Shown here: one piece after another, positions 26,227 through 36,255 of the stretch | Position numbering within the stretch: the first letter of the stretch is position 1 | Layout of the letters: each line of letters begins with the position of its first letter | Assembly (NCBI RefSeq): GCF_014654785.1 | Contig: NZ_BNBD01000005.1 | Coordinates: forward strand, 124,001 to 188,000 | Reading direction: 5' to 3' | DNA from: Streptomyces mashuensis | GTDB taxonomy: Bacteria; Actinomycetota; Actinomycetes; Streptomycetales; Streptomycetaceae | Length of the DNA stretch: 64,000 nucleotides | Position numbers and translations under genes: made by a program | The notes under the pieces: model-generated | Told to the model about the DNA's origin: nothing | Databases searched by the model: none | The model's input: the letters and a program-made list of their open reading frames with translations, nothing else

Positions 26227-26247
26227 CGGGCCCCACCACGGGGCCCG
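26227..26247. terminator. Strong hairpin ahead of the SAM riboswitch
   Basis: CGGGCCCC and GGGGCCCG are perfect eight-base arms around a five-base loop, twelve bases before riboswitch helix P1. It could be a leader hairpin or a barrier to upstream transcription. A -10-like TACAGT lies at about 26161. The rest of the 26098-26226 stretch shows nothing else. Confidence 0.4.
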
Positions 26248-26257
26248 CCGTCACACC

Positions 26258-26417
26258 GCTCATCCAGAGGGGCAGAGGGACACGGCCCGATGAAGCCCCG
26301 GCAACCCTCCAGCCGGTACTCCCGTCCGCGCATCCATGGCGCGACCAGCGGCGAGGCTCCCGGTGGGGAAGGTGCCAATTCCGTCTCGCGGCGAGGTGCG
26401 CCGCGAGGAAGATGAGG
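26258..26417 (+). ncRNA. SAM-I (S-box) riboswitch before thrC
   Basis: Helix P1 is CTCATC (26259-26264) with GATGAG (26411-26416). Conserved S-box blocks follow in order: CCAGAGGGGCAGAGGGAC, CGGCCCGATGAAGCCC, CGGCAACC, then GGTGCCAATTCC in the P3/J3-4 region. The 3' strand of P1 runs directly into AGGAGAAAGG, the likely thrC ribosome-binding site, and GAGG can pair with CCTC at 26425-26428. SAM binding would therefore plausibly block thrC translation. Control at thrC makes sense because threonine and methionine synthesis compete for O-phosphohomoserine. Confidence 0.92.
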
Positions 26418-26436
26418 AGAAAGGGCCTCGCCTGCC

Positions 26437-27729
26437 ATGGCTGTCCAAGCCGTTGAAAGCCGTACCTCCGACGTCTCCGCCGACTCCGCCGTCTCCCTGG
26501 GCCCCGCCGTCGCGCTGTCCTGCCGCGAGTGCGGCGAGCGCACCCCGCTCGGCCCCGTCTTCGCCTGCGCCGCGTGCTTCGGCCCGCTGGAGGTCGCCTA
26601 CGACCTCCCGGCCGGCGACCCCGAGGCGCTGCGCGCCCGCATCGAGGCCGGGCCGGCCGGCATCTGGCGGTACGCGCCGCTGCTGCCCGTGCCCGCGGAC
26701 GTCGCGGAGAAGCCCAACCTCAACCCCGGCTTCACCAAGCTCGTCAAGGCCGACCGCCTCGCCCACGAGCTGGGCGTGACCGGCGGCCTGTACGTCAAGG
26801 ACGACTCCGGCAACCCCACGCACTCCTTCAAGGACCGCGTCGTCGCCGTCGCCGTCGAGGCGGCGCGTGCCTTCGGCTTCACCACCCTGTCGTGCTCCTC
26901 CACCGGCAACCTCGCCGGCGCGGTGGGCGCCGCGGCCGCGCGGGCCGGGCTGCGGTCGTGCGTGTTCATCCCGCACGACCTGGAGGCCGGCAAGGTCGTC
27001 ATGGCCGCGGTCTACGGCGGCGACCTCGTGGCCATCGAGGGCACGTACGACGACGTCAACCGCTTCTGCTCCGAGCTCATCGGCGACCCGCTGGGCGAGG
27101 GCTGGGGCTTCGTCAACGTCAACCTGCGCCCCTACTACGCGGAGGGCTCCAAGACGCTGGCGTACGAGATCTGCGAGCAGCTGGGCTGGCGGCTGCCGGA
27201 CCAGATCGTGGTGCCCATCGCCTCCGGCTCCCAGCTGACGAAGATCGACAAGGGGCTGCGGGAGCTGATCGCGCTGGGCCTCGTCGAGGACCGTCCGTAC
27301 CGGATCTTCGGTGCGCAGGCGGAGGGCTGCGCACCGGTCGCGCGCGCCTACAAGGCCGGGCACGACGTCGTACGCCCGGTGAAGCCCGACACCATCGCCA
27401 AGTCGCTCGCCATCGGCAACCCGGCCGACGGGCCGTACGTGCTCGACATCGCGCGCCGGACGGGCGGGGCGGTGGAGGAGGTCACGGACGCGGAGATCGT
27501 GGACGCGATCGGGTTGCTGGCCCGGACGGAGGGCATCTTCGCGGAGACGGCGGGCGGGGTGACGGTGGGGGTGACGCGGAAGCTCGTCGAGGCCGGGGTG
27601 CTCGACCCCTCGCTCACGACGGTGGTGCTCAACACGGGGGACGGGCTCAAGACGCTCGATGCGGTGGCCGCCGGGCCGCGCGCCACGATCCGGCCGTCGC
27701 TGGACGCCTTCCGTGCGGCGGGGCTGTAG
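26437..27729 (+). CDS. thrC: Threonine synthase
   Basis: 430 residues of the PLP fold type II family. The Schiff-base lysine is Lys132 in NPTHSFKDRVV. The phosphate-binding loop is SSTGNLAGAVGAAAA, and NVNLRPYYAEGSKTLAYEI and GNPADGPYVLDIARR are threonine-synthase signatures. The N-terminus has a zinc-ribbon-like pair, CREC (29-32) and CAAC (44-47), as in many actinobacterial forms. It converts O-phosphohomoserine to threonine. It is preceded by the SAM-I riboswitch and followed 54 bases later by a sulfur-carrier gene on the same transcript. Confidence 0.95.
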   Translation: MAVQAVESRTSDVSADSAVSLGPAVALSCRECGERTPLGPVFACAACFGPLEVAYDLPAGDPEALRARIEAGPAGIWRYAPLLPVPADVAEKPNLNPGFTKLVKADRLAHELGVTGGLYVKDDSGNPTHSFKDRVVAVAVEAARAFGFTTLSCSSTGNLAGAVGAAAARAGLRSCVFIPHDLEAGKVVMAAVYGGDLVAIEGTYDDVNRFCSELIGDPLGEGWGFVNVNLRPYYAEGSKTLAYEICEQLGWRLPDQIVVPIASGSQLTKIDKGLRELIALGLVEDRPYRIFGAQAEGCAPVARAYKAGHDVVRPVKPDTIAKSLAIGNPADGPYVLDIARRTGGAVEEVTDAEIVDAIGLLARTEGIFAETAGGVTVGVTRKLVEAGVLDPSLTTVVLNTGDGLKTLDAVAAGPRATIRPSLDAFRAAGL

Positions 27730-27783
27730 CGCCCCCGTCCCCGCCCCTTGTCCGTTTGCCCCCCGAGCCCCAGAGGTGACCCC

Positions 27784-28059
27784 ATGAGCGTGACCGTCCG
27801 TATCCCCACCATCCTGCGCACCTACACCGGCGGCCAGGCCGAGGTGAGCGCCGAGGGCGCCACCCTGCGCGACGTGATCGCGTCGCTGGAGCGCGACCAC
27901 CCCGGCATCGCCACACGCGTCCTCGATGACGAGGGGCGGCTGCGCCGCTTCGTGAACGTCTACGTCAACGACGACGACGTCCGCTTCGAGGGCGGGCTCG
28001 CGGCCGCCACGCCCGACGGTGCCGGCGTGTCGATCATTCCGGCCGTCGCCGGCGGCTGA
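27784..28059 (+). CDS. MoaD/ThiS-family sulfur carrier protein
   Basis: 91 residues with a beta-grasp fold: VTVRIPTILRTYTGG at the start, LRDVIASLERDHPG helix, then FVNVYVNDDDVRF and the functional C-terminal Gly-Gly (AVAGG). The tail would be adenylated and converted to a thiocarboxylate. AGAGGTG precedes the ATG at 27784. It resembles CysO of Mycobacterium, but neither a cysM-type synthase nor a Mec peptidase is adjacent; instead it follows the SAM-controlled thrC. A sulfur-donor role in amino-acid synthesis is a reasonable guess; molybdopterin or thiamine pathways are alternatives. Confidence 0.9.
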   Translation: MSVTVRIPTILRTYTGGQAEVSAEGATLRDVIASLERDHPGIATRVLDDEGRLRRFVNVYVNDDDVRFEGGLAAATPDGAGVSIIPAVAGG

Positions 28060-28093
28060 GCCGCGCCGTCCCGCGCATTCACGTCATCGCCCC

Positions 28094-28131
28094 CGGAATC
28101 GCCCCGGCCCAAAACGGACGGGGCGATTCCG
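28094..28131 (+). terminator. Strong terminator hairpin after the thrC operon
   Basis: Twelve-base perfect stem CGGAATCGCCCC / GGGGCGATTCCG, extended inside by further G-C pairs to a loop of CAAAAC. It lies 35 bases after the sulfur-carrier stop. No U-tract follows. Confidence 0.8.
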
Positions 28132-28503
28132 CCTGTTGAAGCGCGATACAGTTGTGGCGTTCCCCCTCTCGGCGTCATCGCCGAACGCATATGAGAACCC
28201 GTCAATCTGTGCACGAAGTGCGTGTACGAATTGCCGGGTTTGTGGTGTTTTATCCGGCCTGCCTTGCCCGGAATTCAAGGGAATTCTGGTGAAATAGCCG
28301 ATCGGCGGCGCCTGGAATTCTCGTCCCTCTGACCTGTTGCGGACGGCATCCGTGCAGATACATTCAGCCGCGGTCGACGCGTTCCGGCGCACATCTCCGG
28401 GGTGCTCCCGTGCCGTCAGGGGCGGAAGGGTGCCGGGGGTGAGGTCTGACCCGGGTCCGCGAAGTGCGGTCCTGCGCAAGGGCCAGTAATAGGGGAGTTA
28501 GGC
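28132..28503 (+). promoter_or_regulatory. Promoter and long leader of the cold-shock gene
   Basis: No credible gene lies here. TTGCGG (28337-28342), 16 bases, TACATT (28359-28364) is the best promoter match and would give a leader of about 130 bases, typical of cold-shock mRNAs. The stretch 28200-28330 is unusually AT-rich with three GGAATTC copies. A GGGGAG ribosome-binding site precedes the ATG at 28504. Confidence 0.5.
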
Positions 28504-28707
28504 ATGGCTCAGGGCACCGTCAAGTGGTTCAACGCGGAGAAGGGGTACGGCTTCATCGCGGTCGACGGTGGTGCGGATGTATTCGTCCACTACAGCGCGA
28601 TCCAGATGGACGGCTACCGCACCCTCGAGGAGGGGCAGCGGGTCGAGTTCGAGATCTCGCAGGGCCAGAAGGGGCCGCAGGCGGACATGGTGAAGGTGAC
28701 CGCCTGA
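28504..28707 (+). CDS. Cold-shock domain protein (CspA type)
   Basis: 67 residues, a single five-stranded OB-fold. RNP1 is KGYGFI and RNP2 DVFVHY, both intact, with the N-terminal [11 protein letters not shown]. It binds single-stranded nucleic acid as an RNA chaperone. It is the Streptomyces Csp form located just upstream of groEL2. It is followed by a terminator hairpin, so it is expressed alone. Confidence 0.97.
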   Translation: MAQGTVKWFNAEKGYGFIAVDGGADVFVHYSAIQMDGYRTLEEGQRVEFEISQGQKGPQADMVKVTA

Positions 28708-28742
28708 CCGGCGCGCATCGACCACCGGTTCACTCAGCTCGC

Positions 28743-28778
28743 CGAGGGGTCCGCGTCCTTACGGGCGCGGGCCCCTCG
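28743..28778 (+). terminator. Terminator hairpin after the cold-shock gene
   Basis: CGAGGGGTCCGCG (28743-28755) pairs with CGCGGGCCCCTCG (28766-28778) with one G-T pair, ten-base loop. It lies 35 bases after the csp stop and before the groEL2 promoter. Confidence 0.7.
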
Positions 28779-28847
28779 CGCATGTCCGGGTCTCCTGGAG
28801 CGGAGGTGTACCGCCGTGTCGTCCGGGGCAGGCTCGAGCGGGACGGC

Positions 28848-30662
<1,815 letters not shown>

Positions 30663-30669
30663 TCTGGGC

Positions 30670-30698
30670 CCCTCCTCGCCGAAGGCGGGCGAGGAGGG
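30670..30698 (+). terminator. groEL2 terminator hairpin
   Basis: CCCTCCTCGCC pairs perfectly with GGCGAGGAGGG around a seven-base loop, eight bases past the groEL2 stop. Confidence 0.75.
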
Positions 30699-30726
30699 AG
30701 GATCAGTCGTTCAGCACGCTGTACGC

Positions 30727-30760
30727 CGAGGGCGGCACCCCGCAAGGGGTGCCGCCCTCG
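30727..30760. terminator. Second, bidirectional hairpin with GCAA tetraloop
   Basis: Fifteen-base perfect stem CGAGGGCGGCACCCC / its complement, closed by a GCAA (GNRA) tetraloop. It lies eight bases beyond the stop of the convergent PTS gene, so it can end transcription from both sides. Confidence 0.8.
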
Positions 30761-30767
30761 GGCGCGT

Positions 30768-32189
30768 TCAGGCCCCGGAGTGCTGTCGGCGTACGTGCCG
30801 GCTCAGCCCGAAGCAGTACGTCAGCACGAACCCCGCCCCGTACCCCGCCAGCAGCCCCGCCCCGTACACCGCCGCCGCGTGCACAGGGCCGTGGCCGTCC
30901 TTCAGCAGCGGGAAGAGGGCCCAGCCGGACGGGCCGATGGCCGTCGAGCCGACCGCCCCGCCCAACTGGCCGAGCAGCCCCACCACGCCACCGCCCACCG
31001 CGCCGCCCGCGCACGCCGTCACGAACGGCCGCCCCAGCGGCAGCGACACGCCGTAGATCAGCGGCTCGCCGATGCCCAGCAGCCCCGCGGGCAGCGCCGA
31101 ACGGACCACCGCCCGGACCGACTCGTTCCGCCGCAGCCGTACGTACACCGCGAGCGCCGCGCCCACCTGGCCCGCGCCCGCCATCGCCAGGAGCGGCAGC
31201 AGCGGTGTGGCGCCCTGTTCGGCGATGAGGGTCGCGTGCAGCGGGATGAGCGCCTGGTGCAGGCCCAGCATCACCAGCGGCAGGAACAGCCCGCCCAGCA
31301 CGAACCCCGCGACCGCGCCGCCGTTCGCCAGCAGCCAGGTCGCGAAGCGGCCCGTCGCGGACGACACCGCGCCCGCCGCGTACATGAGCCCGTACAGCGT
31401 CACCAGACCGGGCAGCAACACCGTGAGCAGCGGCGTGACGAGCGTGTCGAGCGCCGCCGGCACCACCGTGCGGCAGACCCGTTCGACGCCCACCGCCAGC
31501 AGGGCCGCGGCCAGCGCCCCGAGCACTCCGCCCTGACCCGGCGCGAGCCCCACGCCGAACGCGTCGACGTGGGACACGCCCGGGTGCACCACGACGGCCG
31601 CCACGGCCGCCCCCAGGACGGGCGTACCGCCGAACTCCCGCGCCGTGCCGTACCCCACGAACACCGCGAGCAGCGCCATGAAGCCCGACGCGATCGCCGT
31701 CAGCGCCGGCACCAGGCCGGGGGCGCGGTGCAGCGTGGTGAGCAGCCCGGCCAGGCCCGCGACCAGACCGCAGCCGGTGAGCGCGGGGATCAGCGGGACG
31801 AAGACCTGGGCGATCCGGCGCAGGAGGAGCTTGCCGGGGGTGGCGTTGCGGGCCCGCCGGCCGGCCCGCAGGGCGGCGCCGCGCGCGGCCAGGGCGTCGC
31901 CGGTGAGGGGCGGGGCCGTGGCGACCGTCAGGCGCTCCAGGTGCCGGGCCACGCCGGTGACCCGGCCCGGGCCCAGGACCACCTGGACGGACTCGGGGTC
32001 GTCCACCACGCCCAGTACGCCGGGCAGCGCGCGCAGCGCCTCGTCGCGCACCCGGGCGCGGTCGTGCACCTCCACGCGCAGGCGGGTCATGCAGGCGGCG
32101 ACGGAGCGGACGTTGCCGGGGCCGCCGAGGAGGGGGAGGACGGCGGCGGCGGTCTCCTCGTCACCGGCGGGGGTGGTGCCTTGTTCCAT
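30768..32189 (-). CDS. murP: PTS EIIBC transporter, N-acetylmuramic acid type
   Basis: 473 residues. The N-terminal EIIB domain (about 1-90) has the phosphorylatable Cys33 in AACMTRLRVEV. The EIIC domain has about ten membrane segments and the motifs GIGEPLIYGV and FVGYGTAREFGG typical of the glucose superfamily. No EIIA domain is attached, so a shared EIIA (Crr) is needed. Placement downstream of murQ and an RpiR regulator supports MurNAc as substrate (MurP); another amino sugar is possible. An 85-base gap separates it from murQ on the same strand. Confidence 0.85.
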   Translation of the reverse strand: MEQGTTPAGDEETAAAVLPLLGGPGNVRSVAACMTRLRVEVHDRARVRDEALRALPGVLGVVDDPESVQVVLGPGRVTGVARHLERLTVATAPPLTGDALAARGAALRAGRRARNATPGKLLLRRIAQVFVPLIPALTGCGLVAGLAGLLTTLHRAPGLVPALTAIASGFMALLAVFVGYGTAREFGGTPVLGAAVAAVVVHPGVSHVDAFGVGLAPGQGGVLGALAAALLAVGVERVCRTVVPAALDTLVTPLLTVLLPGLVTLYGLMYAAGAVSSATGRFATWLLANGGAVAGFVLGGLFLPLVMLGLHQALIPLHATLIAEQGATPLLPLLAMAGAGQVGAALAVYVRLRRNESVRAVVRSALPAGLLGIGEPLIYGVSLPLGRPFVTACAGGAVGGGVVGLLGQLGGAVGSTAIGPSGWALFPLLKDGHGPVHAAAVYGAGLLAGYGAGFVLTYCFGLSRHVRRQHSGA

Positions 32190-32274
32190 GAGGTTCCATG
32201 AGGGGCGGGGCTTTCACTGGTCCGGGGGCCCGGGTCCGGGCGGCGTGGCGCGGTGCGGCCTGGTGCGGCGTGGT

Positions 32275-33219
32275 TCAGGGCCCGGCGGCGCGCAGGGCCG
32301 CGCGCAGGTGGCCGTCCGAGGCGTCGAGGAGCTTGGCGGCGGTGGGGCCGTCGACGTCGCCGAGCAGCACGAGGATCGCGTTCTTCACCTCGCCGCCGGT
32401 GGCCGCGAGCGCCGCCTCGATGTCGGCGTCGGGCGCTCCCGTGGCGAGGGCGACGATCCGCTGCGAGCGGGCGCGCAGCTTGTCGTTGGTGGCGCGGACG
32501 TCGACCATCAGGTTCCCGTAGGTCTTGCCGAGCCGGATCATGGTGATGGTCGAGACCATGTTGAGCACGAGCTTCTGCGCCGTGCCGGCCTTCAGCCGGG
32601 TGGAGCCGGCGATCAGCTCGGGGCCCACGACCACCTCGACGGGGTGCTCGGCCGCCTCCGCCAGCTCCGAGCCGGCGTTGCAGGCCAGGCCGACGGTCAG
32701 CGCCCCGGCGGCGCGGGCGTGCCGGACGGCGCCGACGGCGTAGGGGGTGCGGCCGGACGCGGAGACGCCGACGACGGTGTCGAGGGCGCCGACGGCGAGC
32801 GCGTCGAGGTCGGCGGCGGCGAGGGCGGCGTCGTCCTCGGCGCCCTCGACGGCCGTCACCAGGGCCTGCGGGCCGCCCGCTATCAGCCCCACGACCTGCT
32901 CGGGGCCGGTGTTGAAGGTGGGCGGGCACTCGCTGGCGTCCAGCACGCCCAGCCGGCCGGCGGTGCCGGCGCCCGCGTAGATCAGCCGGCCGCCGGCGGC
33001 CATGCGCTCGGCGGTGGCGTCGATGGCGGCGGCGATCTGCGGGAGCCGGGCGGCGACGGCGCCGGCCACGCCGGCGTCCTCGGCGTTCATGATCTCGGCG
33101 ATGGCGCGGGTGGGCAGCCGGTCGATGTCCGCCAGGTCGGGGCGGTACGCCTCGGTGGTGAGGGCCGCCAGCCGGGCGCGGAGCGCGGGGAGGGAAGCCC
33201 CGGATGCGTCGGAGGTCAT
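32275..33219 (-). CDS. murQ: N-acetylmuramic acid-6-phosphate etherase
   Basis: 314 residues, full length, with a SIS fold. GAGTAGRLGVLDASECPPTF contains the catalytic Glu97, and GVSASGRTPY is the phosphate-binding loop. LKAGTAQKLVLNMVST and NLMVDVRATNDKLRAR are family signatures. It cleaves the lactyl ether of MurNAc-6-phosphate to give GlcNAc-6-phosphate and D-lactate; the product feeds NagA. GAGGAG lies ten bases before the ATG. Operon with the RpiR regulator upstream (28-base gap) and the PTS gene downstream. Confidence 0.97.
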   Translation of the reverse strand: MTSDASGASLPALRARLAALTTEAYRPDLADIDRLPTRAIAEIMNAEDAGVAGAVAARLPQIAAAIDATAERMAAGGRLIYAGAGTAGRLGVLDASECPPTFNTGPEQVVGLIAGGPQALVTAVEGAEDDAALAAADLDALAVGALDTVVGVSASGRTPYAVGAVRHARAAGALTVGLACNAGSELAEAAEHPVEVVVGPELIAGSTRLKAGTAQKLVLNMVSTITMIRLGKTYGNLMVDVRATNDKLRARSQRIVALATGAPDADIEAALAATGGEVKNAILVLLGDVDGPTAAKLLDASDGHLRAALRAAGP

Positions 33220-33247
33220 GGTGGCGGCTCTCCTCTCTCGGTGTCTC

Positions 33248-34201
33248 TCAGCGCCGGTCGCGCCGGTCCGGCGGGTCGTGCCGGTGCGCCAGCGCCTCGT
33301 ACGAGGCGGACAGGGCGGGCGCCGCCGTCTCGTACGTGCGCTGGGCGACGCCGATGAACAGGCAGTCCACCACGAGGAGCTGGCTGGTGCGGCTCGACAT
33401 GGCCGCGGGGCGCAGCTCGCTCTCCCGTGCGGAGGACGTGGTGAGGACGTGATCGGCGTACTGGGTGATCTCGCGGTCGGGGCGGCCGGTGATGGCCACG
33501 GTGGTCGCGCCGCGTTCGAAGGCGGTGCGCAGCGGTTCGATGACGTCGGTGGTGCGGCCGGAGTGGGTGATGGCGACGGCCACGTCGCCGGCGCGCAGCT
33601 GCACGGCGTTGGTGACGGCGAGGTGGGGGTCGGCGGGGGCGTGCGCGATGAGGCCGATGCGGAGCAGCTTCTGGACGAGGTCCTGGCCGACGAGGTGGGA
33701 GGCGCCGACGCCGTACACGTCGGTGCGGCGGGCGGCGGCCACGGCGGCGACGGCGGCCTCCAGGGCCGCGGTGTCGAGGGCGGCGGCGGTGTCGGCGAGG
33801 CACTGGGCCTCGTCCTGGGCGAGCTTGGCGACGACGGTGGGCAGGGGGTCGTCGACGGTGATGTCCGCGGTGACGGCGGGTGCGCGGCCGGCGGCCTGTG
33901 CGGCGGCGAGCGCGGCGAGGGCGAGCCGCAGGTCGCGGTAGCCGGGGTAGCCGAGGGCGCGGGCGGTGCGCACGACGGTGGCCTCGCTGGTGCCGGTGCG
34001 CTCGGCGAGGCCGGTGACGGTGAGCGCGGCGGCGCCGGCGGGGTCGCTCGCGAGCGTCTCGGCGACGCGCTGCATGGAGCGCGTCATGGTGGGGGCGAGC
34101 GTGCGCACTTTGGCGGCGAGCGCCGCGGGCGGCGTCGGCGCGGCAGGAGGCGTCGGCGGGGTGGGAGGCGTCGGCGGGGTGCCGGCGAAGGTTTCCTTCA
34201 C
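33248..34201 (-). CDS. RpiR/MurR-family transcriptional regulator
   Basis: 317 residues from a GTG at 34201 with a weak ribosome-binding site. The N-terminus is a Pro/Thr repeat (PPTPPTPPTPP) encoded by a 14-base-class DNA repeat. The helix-turn-helix RpiR domain follows (VTGLAERTGTSEATVVRTARALGYPGYRDLRLAL), then a SIS sensor domain with GVGASHLVGQDLVQKLLRIG and AITHSGRTTDVIEPL. It likely senses MurNAc-6-phosphate and represses the murQ-PTS genes, as MurR does in E. coli. The start could be later, past the Pro repeat. Confidence 0.88.
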   Translation of the reverse strand: MKETFAGTPPTPPTPPTPPAAPTPPAALAAKVRTLAPTMTRSMQRVAETLASDPAGAAALTVTGLAERTGTSEATVVRTARALGYPGYRDLRLALAALAAAQAAGRAPAVTADITVDDPLPTVVAKLAQDEAQCLADTAAALDTAALEAAVAAVAAARRTDVYGVGASHLVGQDLVQKLLRIGLIAHAPADPHLAVTNAVQLRAGDVAVAITHSGRTTDVIEPLRTAFERGATTVAITGRPDREITQYADHVLTTSSARESELRPAAMSSRTSQLLVVDCLFIGVAQRTYETAAPALSASYEALAHRHDPPDRRDRR

Positions 34202-34267
34202 GTGGCCGCTCACGCTGCGAAAGCTATTTCCGGGCCGCCGCGCCGTCAACCCCGCGGGACGCGGACA

Positions 34268-34639
34268 ATGGAGCACATGGAGCTCGAACAAGCACTGCAC
34301 GCGGCGCGTGCGCTGGTCCTGGCGGACCTGGTGGCGGGTGACGCGGCGGACCCGGACGTGGTGTCGCTCGTCGAGGACGCGGTGGCACACCGGCGGTGGT
34401 GGGTCGAGCAGTGGCCGGAGGGCGCGGCGTTCCTGGCCGGGCTGGTGGCGCAGGACGTCCAGGACGCGCTGCTGGAGCGGCACGGCCGCTGGCCGCTGTG
34501 CCCGGTGTGCACGGACGCCGGGGACCCGCACGCCCTGTCGGTCGAGCCGGAGCTGGGCCCCGACCCGCACTGGACCTGCGGCAAGCAGGCCGTGGTGGTG
34601 GCCGCGGTGGGTTCGCTGGCGACGGCGCTGCGGCGCTGA
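34268..34639 (+). CDS. Hypothetical protein with CPVC motif
   Basis: 123 residues from the ATG at 34268 (a second ATG at 34277 is possible). Helical N-terminus (LEQALHAARALVLADLVAGD), a Trp-rich segment HRRWWVEQWPEG, then CPVC and a further Cys in HWTCGKQ, together resembling a treble-clef or zinc knuckle. No family name is known to me. The gene is divergent from the RpiR regulator and 14 bases ahead of the DUF4031 gene. Confidence 0.7.
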   Translation: MEHMELEQALHAARALVLADLVAGDAADPDVVSLVEDAVAHRRWWVEQWPEGAAFLAGLVAQDVQDALLERHGRWPLCPVCTDAGDPHALSVEPELGPDPHWTCGKQAVVVAAVGSLATALRR

Positions 34640-34653
34640 GCGGCCGCACGGCG

Positions 34654-34926
34654 ATGGCGCTGTACATCGATCCGCCGGTCTGGCCGGGCCACGGGCGGCT
34701 GTGGTCGCACCTGGTCAGCGACGAGTCGTTCGACGAGCTGCACGCGTTCGCGGCGCGGCTGGGGATGTCCGCGCGCGCCTTCGACGGCGATCACTACGAC
34801 GTGCCGGAGGAGCGGTACGCGGACGCGGTGCTGCTGGGGGCGCAGGAGACCGGCAGCAAGGAGCTGGTGCGCCGGCTCCGGGCGGCGGGGCTGCGCCGCC
34901 CGGAGCGGAGGCACGTCAGCCGGTGA
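34654..34926 (+). CDS. DUF4031 protein
   Basis: 90 residues. The start ALYIDPPVWPGHGRLWSHLVSD and the later ARAFDGDHYDVPEERY are the DUF4031 hallmark. Function is unknown; these short proteins are widespread in actinobacteria. It overlaps the 3' end of the convergent MFS gene by 11 bases. Probably cotranscribed with the CPVC protein. Confidence 0.85.
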   Translation: MALYIDPPVWPGHGRLWSHLVSDESFDELHAFAARLGMSARAFDGDHYDVPEERYADAVLLGAQETGSKELVRRLRAAGLRRPERRHVSR

Positions 34927-36181
34927 CGGTCGGCTGCGCGGCTTGCTCGTCCCGCTGTTCGTGAGCGGGCGCGGCGGCGGACCGGGCCACGACGCGGGAG
35001 GTGCCGCCGTGCAGCCGGGAGGCGACGGCGGTGGTGGCGAGGGCGAGCGCGGCGAGGCCGGCGCCGGTCCAGGCGACGGCGGAGTAGCCGAGGCCGGCGC
35101 TGATGACGAGCCCGCCGAGCCAGGGGCCGAGGGTGTTGCCGGTGTTGAAGGCGGCCGTGGTGGTGGCCCCGGCGAGCGTCGGCGCGGCGCCGGCCACGTT
35201 GAACATGCGGGCGTTGAGGGCGGGCGCGGTGGTGAACGCGGCGACGCCCAGCAGCACCGCCAGGCCGATGGCGGCGGCCGCGATGTGGGCGGTGAGCGCG
35301 AGGACGGCCATGACGAGGGTGGAGGCGCCGATGCCGCCGTACATGGTGCCGAAGAGGTGCGCGTCGGCGATGCGCCCGCCGACGGCGGTGCCGATGAGCG
35401 CGCCGACGCCGAAGAGGGCGAGCACGCTGGGCACCCAGCTCTCCTTCAGGCCGGCGGTCTCGGTGAGGAGCGGGGCCAGGTAGGAGAAGAGGCAGAAGAC
35501 GGCGGCGGCGTTCAGCGCGGTGGCGATGACGGCGAGCCAGACCTGGCGGTCGCGGTAGATGGCCAGTTCGCGGCGGAGACGGGGGGTGTCGGCGCCGGTT
35601 CCGGGCTTGGTCGCGGGGACGAGTGCGACGACGCCGACGAGGCCCACCGCGGACAGGGCGGCCACGGCCCAGAAGGCCGACCGCCACCCGGCGTGCTGGC
35701 CGAGCAGCGCGCCGGCGGGGACGCCGGCGATGTTGGCGATCGACAGGCCGCCGATCATCACGGCCATGGCCCGCGCCCGCGCGTCCTCGGGCACGAGCGA
35801 GACGGCTACGGCGGCGCCCACGGCCCAGAACCCGGCGCATGCCAGCGCGCTCACCACCCGGGACGCGAACAGCACCCCGTACGAGGGCGCGAGCGCCCCC
35901 GCCACCTGACCGAGGCCGAAGACGGCGAGCAGCGCGATCAGGGTCGTGCGGCGCGGCAGCCGCAGCGTGGCGGCGGCGAGCACGGGCGCGCCGACGACCA
36001 TGCCGATGGCGAAGGCGGACACCAGCAGTCCGGCCTGCGGGATGGAGACGCCCAGGTCGCGGGCGAGGGGCTGGAGCAGCCCGGACAGCATGAACTCGGA
36101 CGTCCCGAGGGCGAAGACCGACAGGCCCAGGACGTAGACGGCGACGGGCATGGAGGGGCGGGAGCGGCTGGTAGGGGGCAT
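34916..36181 (-). CDS. MFS drug-efflux transporter (Cmx/CmrA-type)
   Basis: 421 residues from the ATG at 36181 (an ATG at 36151 also fits and neither has a strong ribosome-binding site). Twelve hydrophobic segments. The first loop carries FALGTSEFMLSGLLQPLARDLGVSIPQAG, the typical signature of the chloramphenicol/arabinose exporter DHA1 group, and motif RVVSALACAGFWAVG follows. The C-terminus is a soluble Ala/Gln-rich tail. Probable proton-coupled exporter of a small molecule; substrate unknown. Confidence 0.88.
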   Translation of the reverse strand: MPPTSRSRPSMPVAVYVLGLSVFALGTSEFMLSGLLQPLARDLGVSIPQAGLLVSAFAIGMVVGAPVLAAATLRLPRRTTLIALLAVFGLGQVAGALAPSYGVLFASRVVSALACAGFWAVGAAVAVSLVPEDARARAMAVMIGGLSIANIAGVPAGALLGQHAGWRSAFWAVAALSAVGLVGVVALVPATKPGTGADTPRLRRELAIYRDRQVWLAVIATALNAAAVFCLFSYLAPLLTETAGLKESWVPSVLALFGVGALIGTAVGGRIADAHLFGTMYGGIGASTLVMAVLALTAHIAAAAIGLAVLLGVAAFTTAPALNARMFNVAGAAPTLAGATTTAAFNTGNTLGPWLGGLVISAGLGYSAVAWTGAGLAALALATTAVASRLHGGTSRVVARSAAAPAHEQRDEQAAQPTVTG

Positions 36182-36255
36182 ACCGAGTGCCAGCAAGATC
36201 GCCCCCGGAGGTATTCCCCCCGGAGGCGCCGTCCCACAATCCGGTCGGCCGGGGC

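Noticed and set aside
28084..28479. 131-codon minus-strand ORF in the csp leader
   Set aside because: Runs through the terminator hairpin and the csp promoter; poor codon pattern.
30768..34201. dre site for the mur genes
   Set aside because: No TGGTCTAGACCA-like sequence upstream of murQ, the PTS gene or the RpiR gene.
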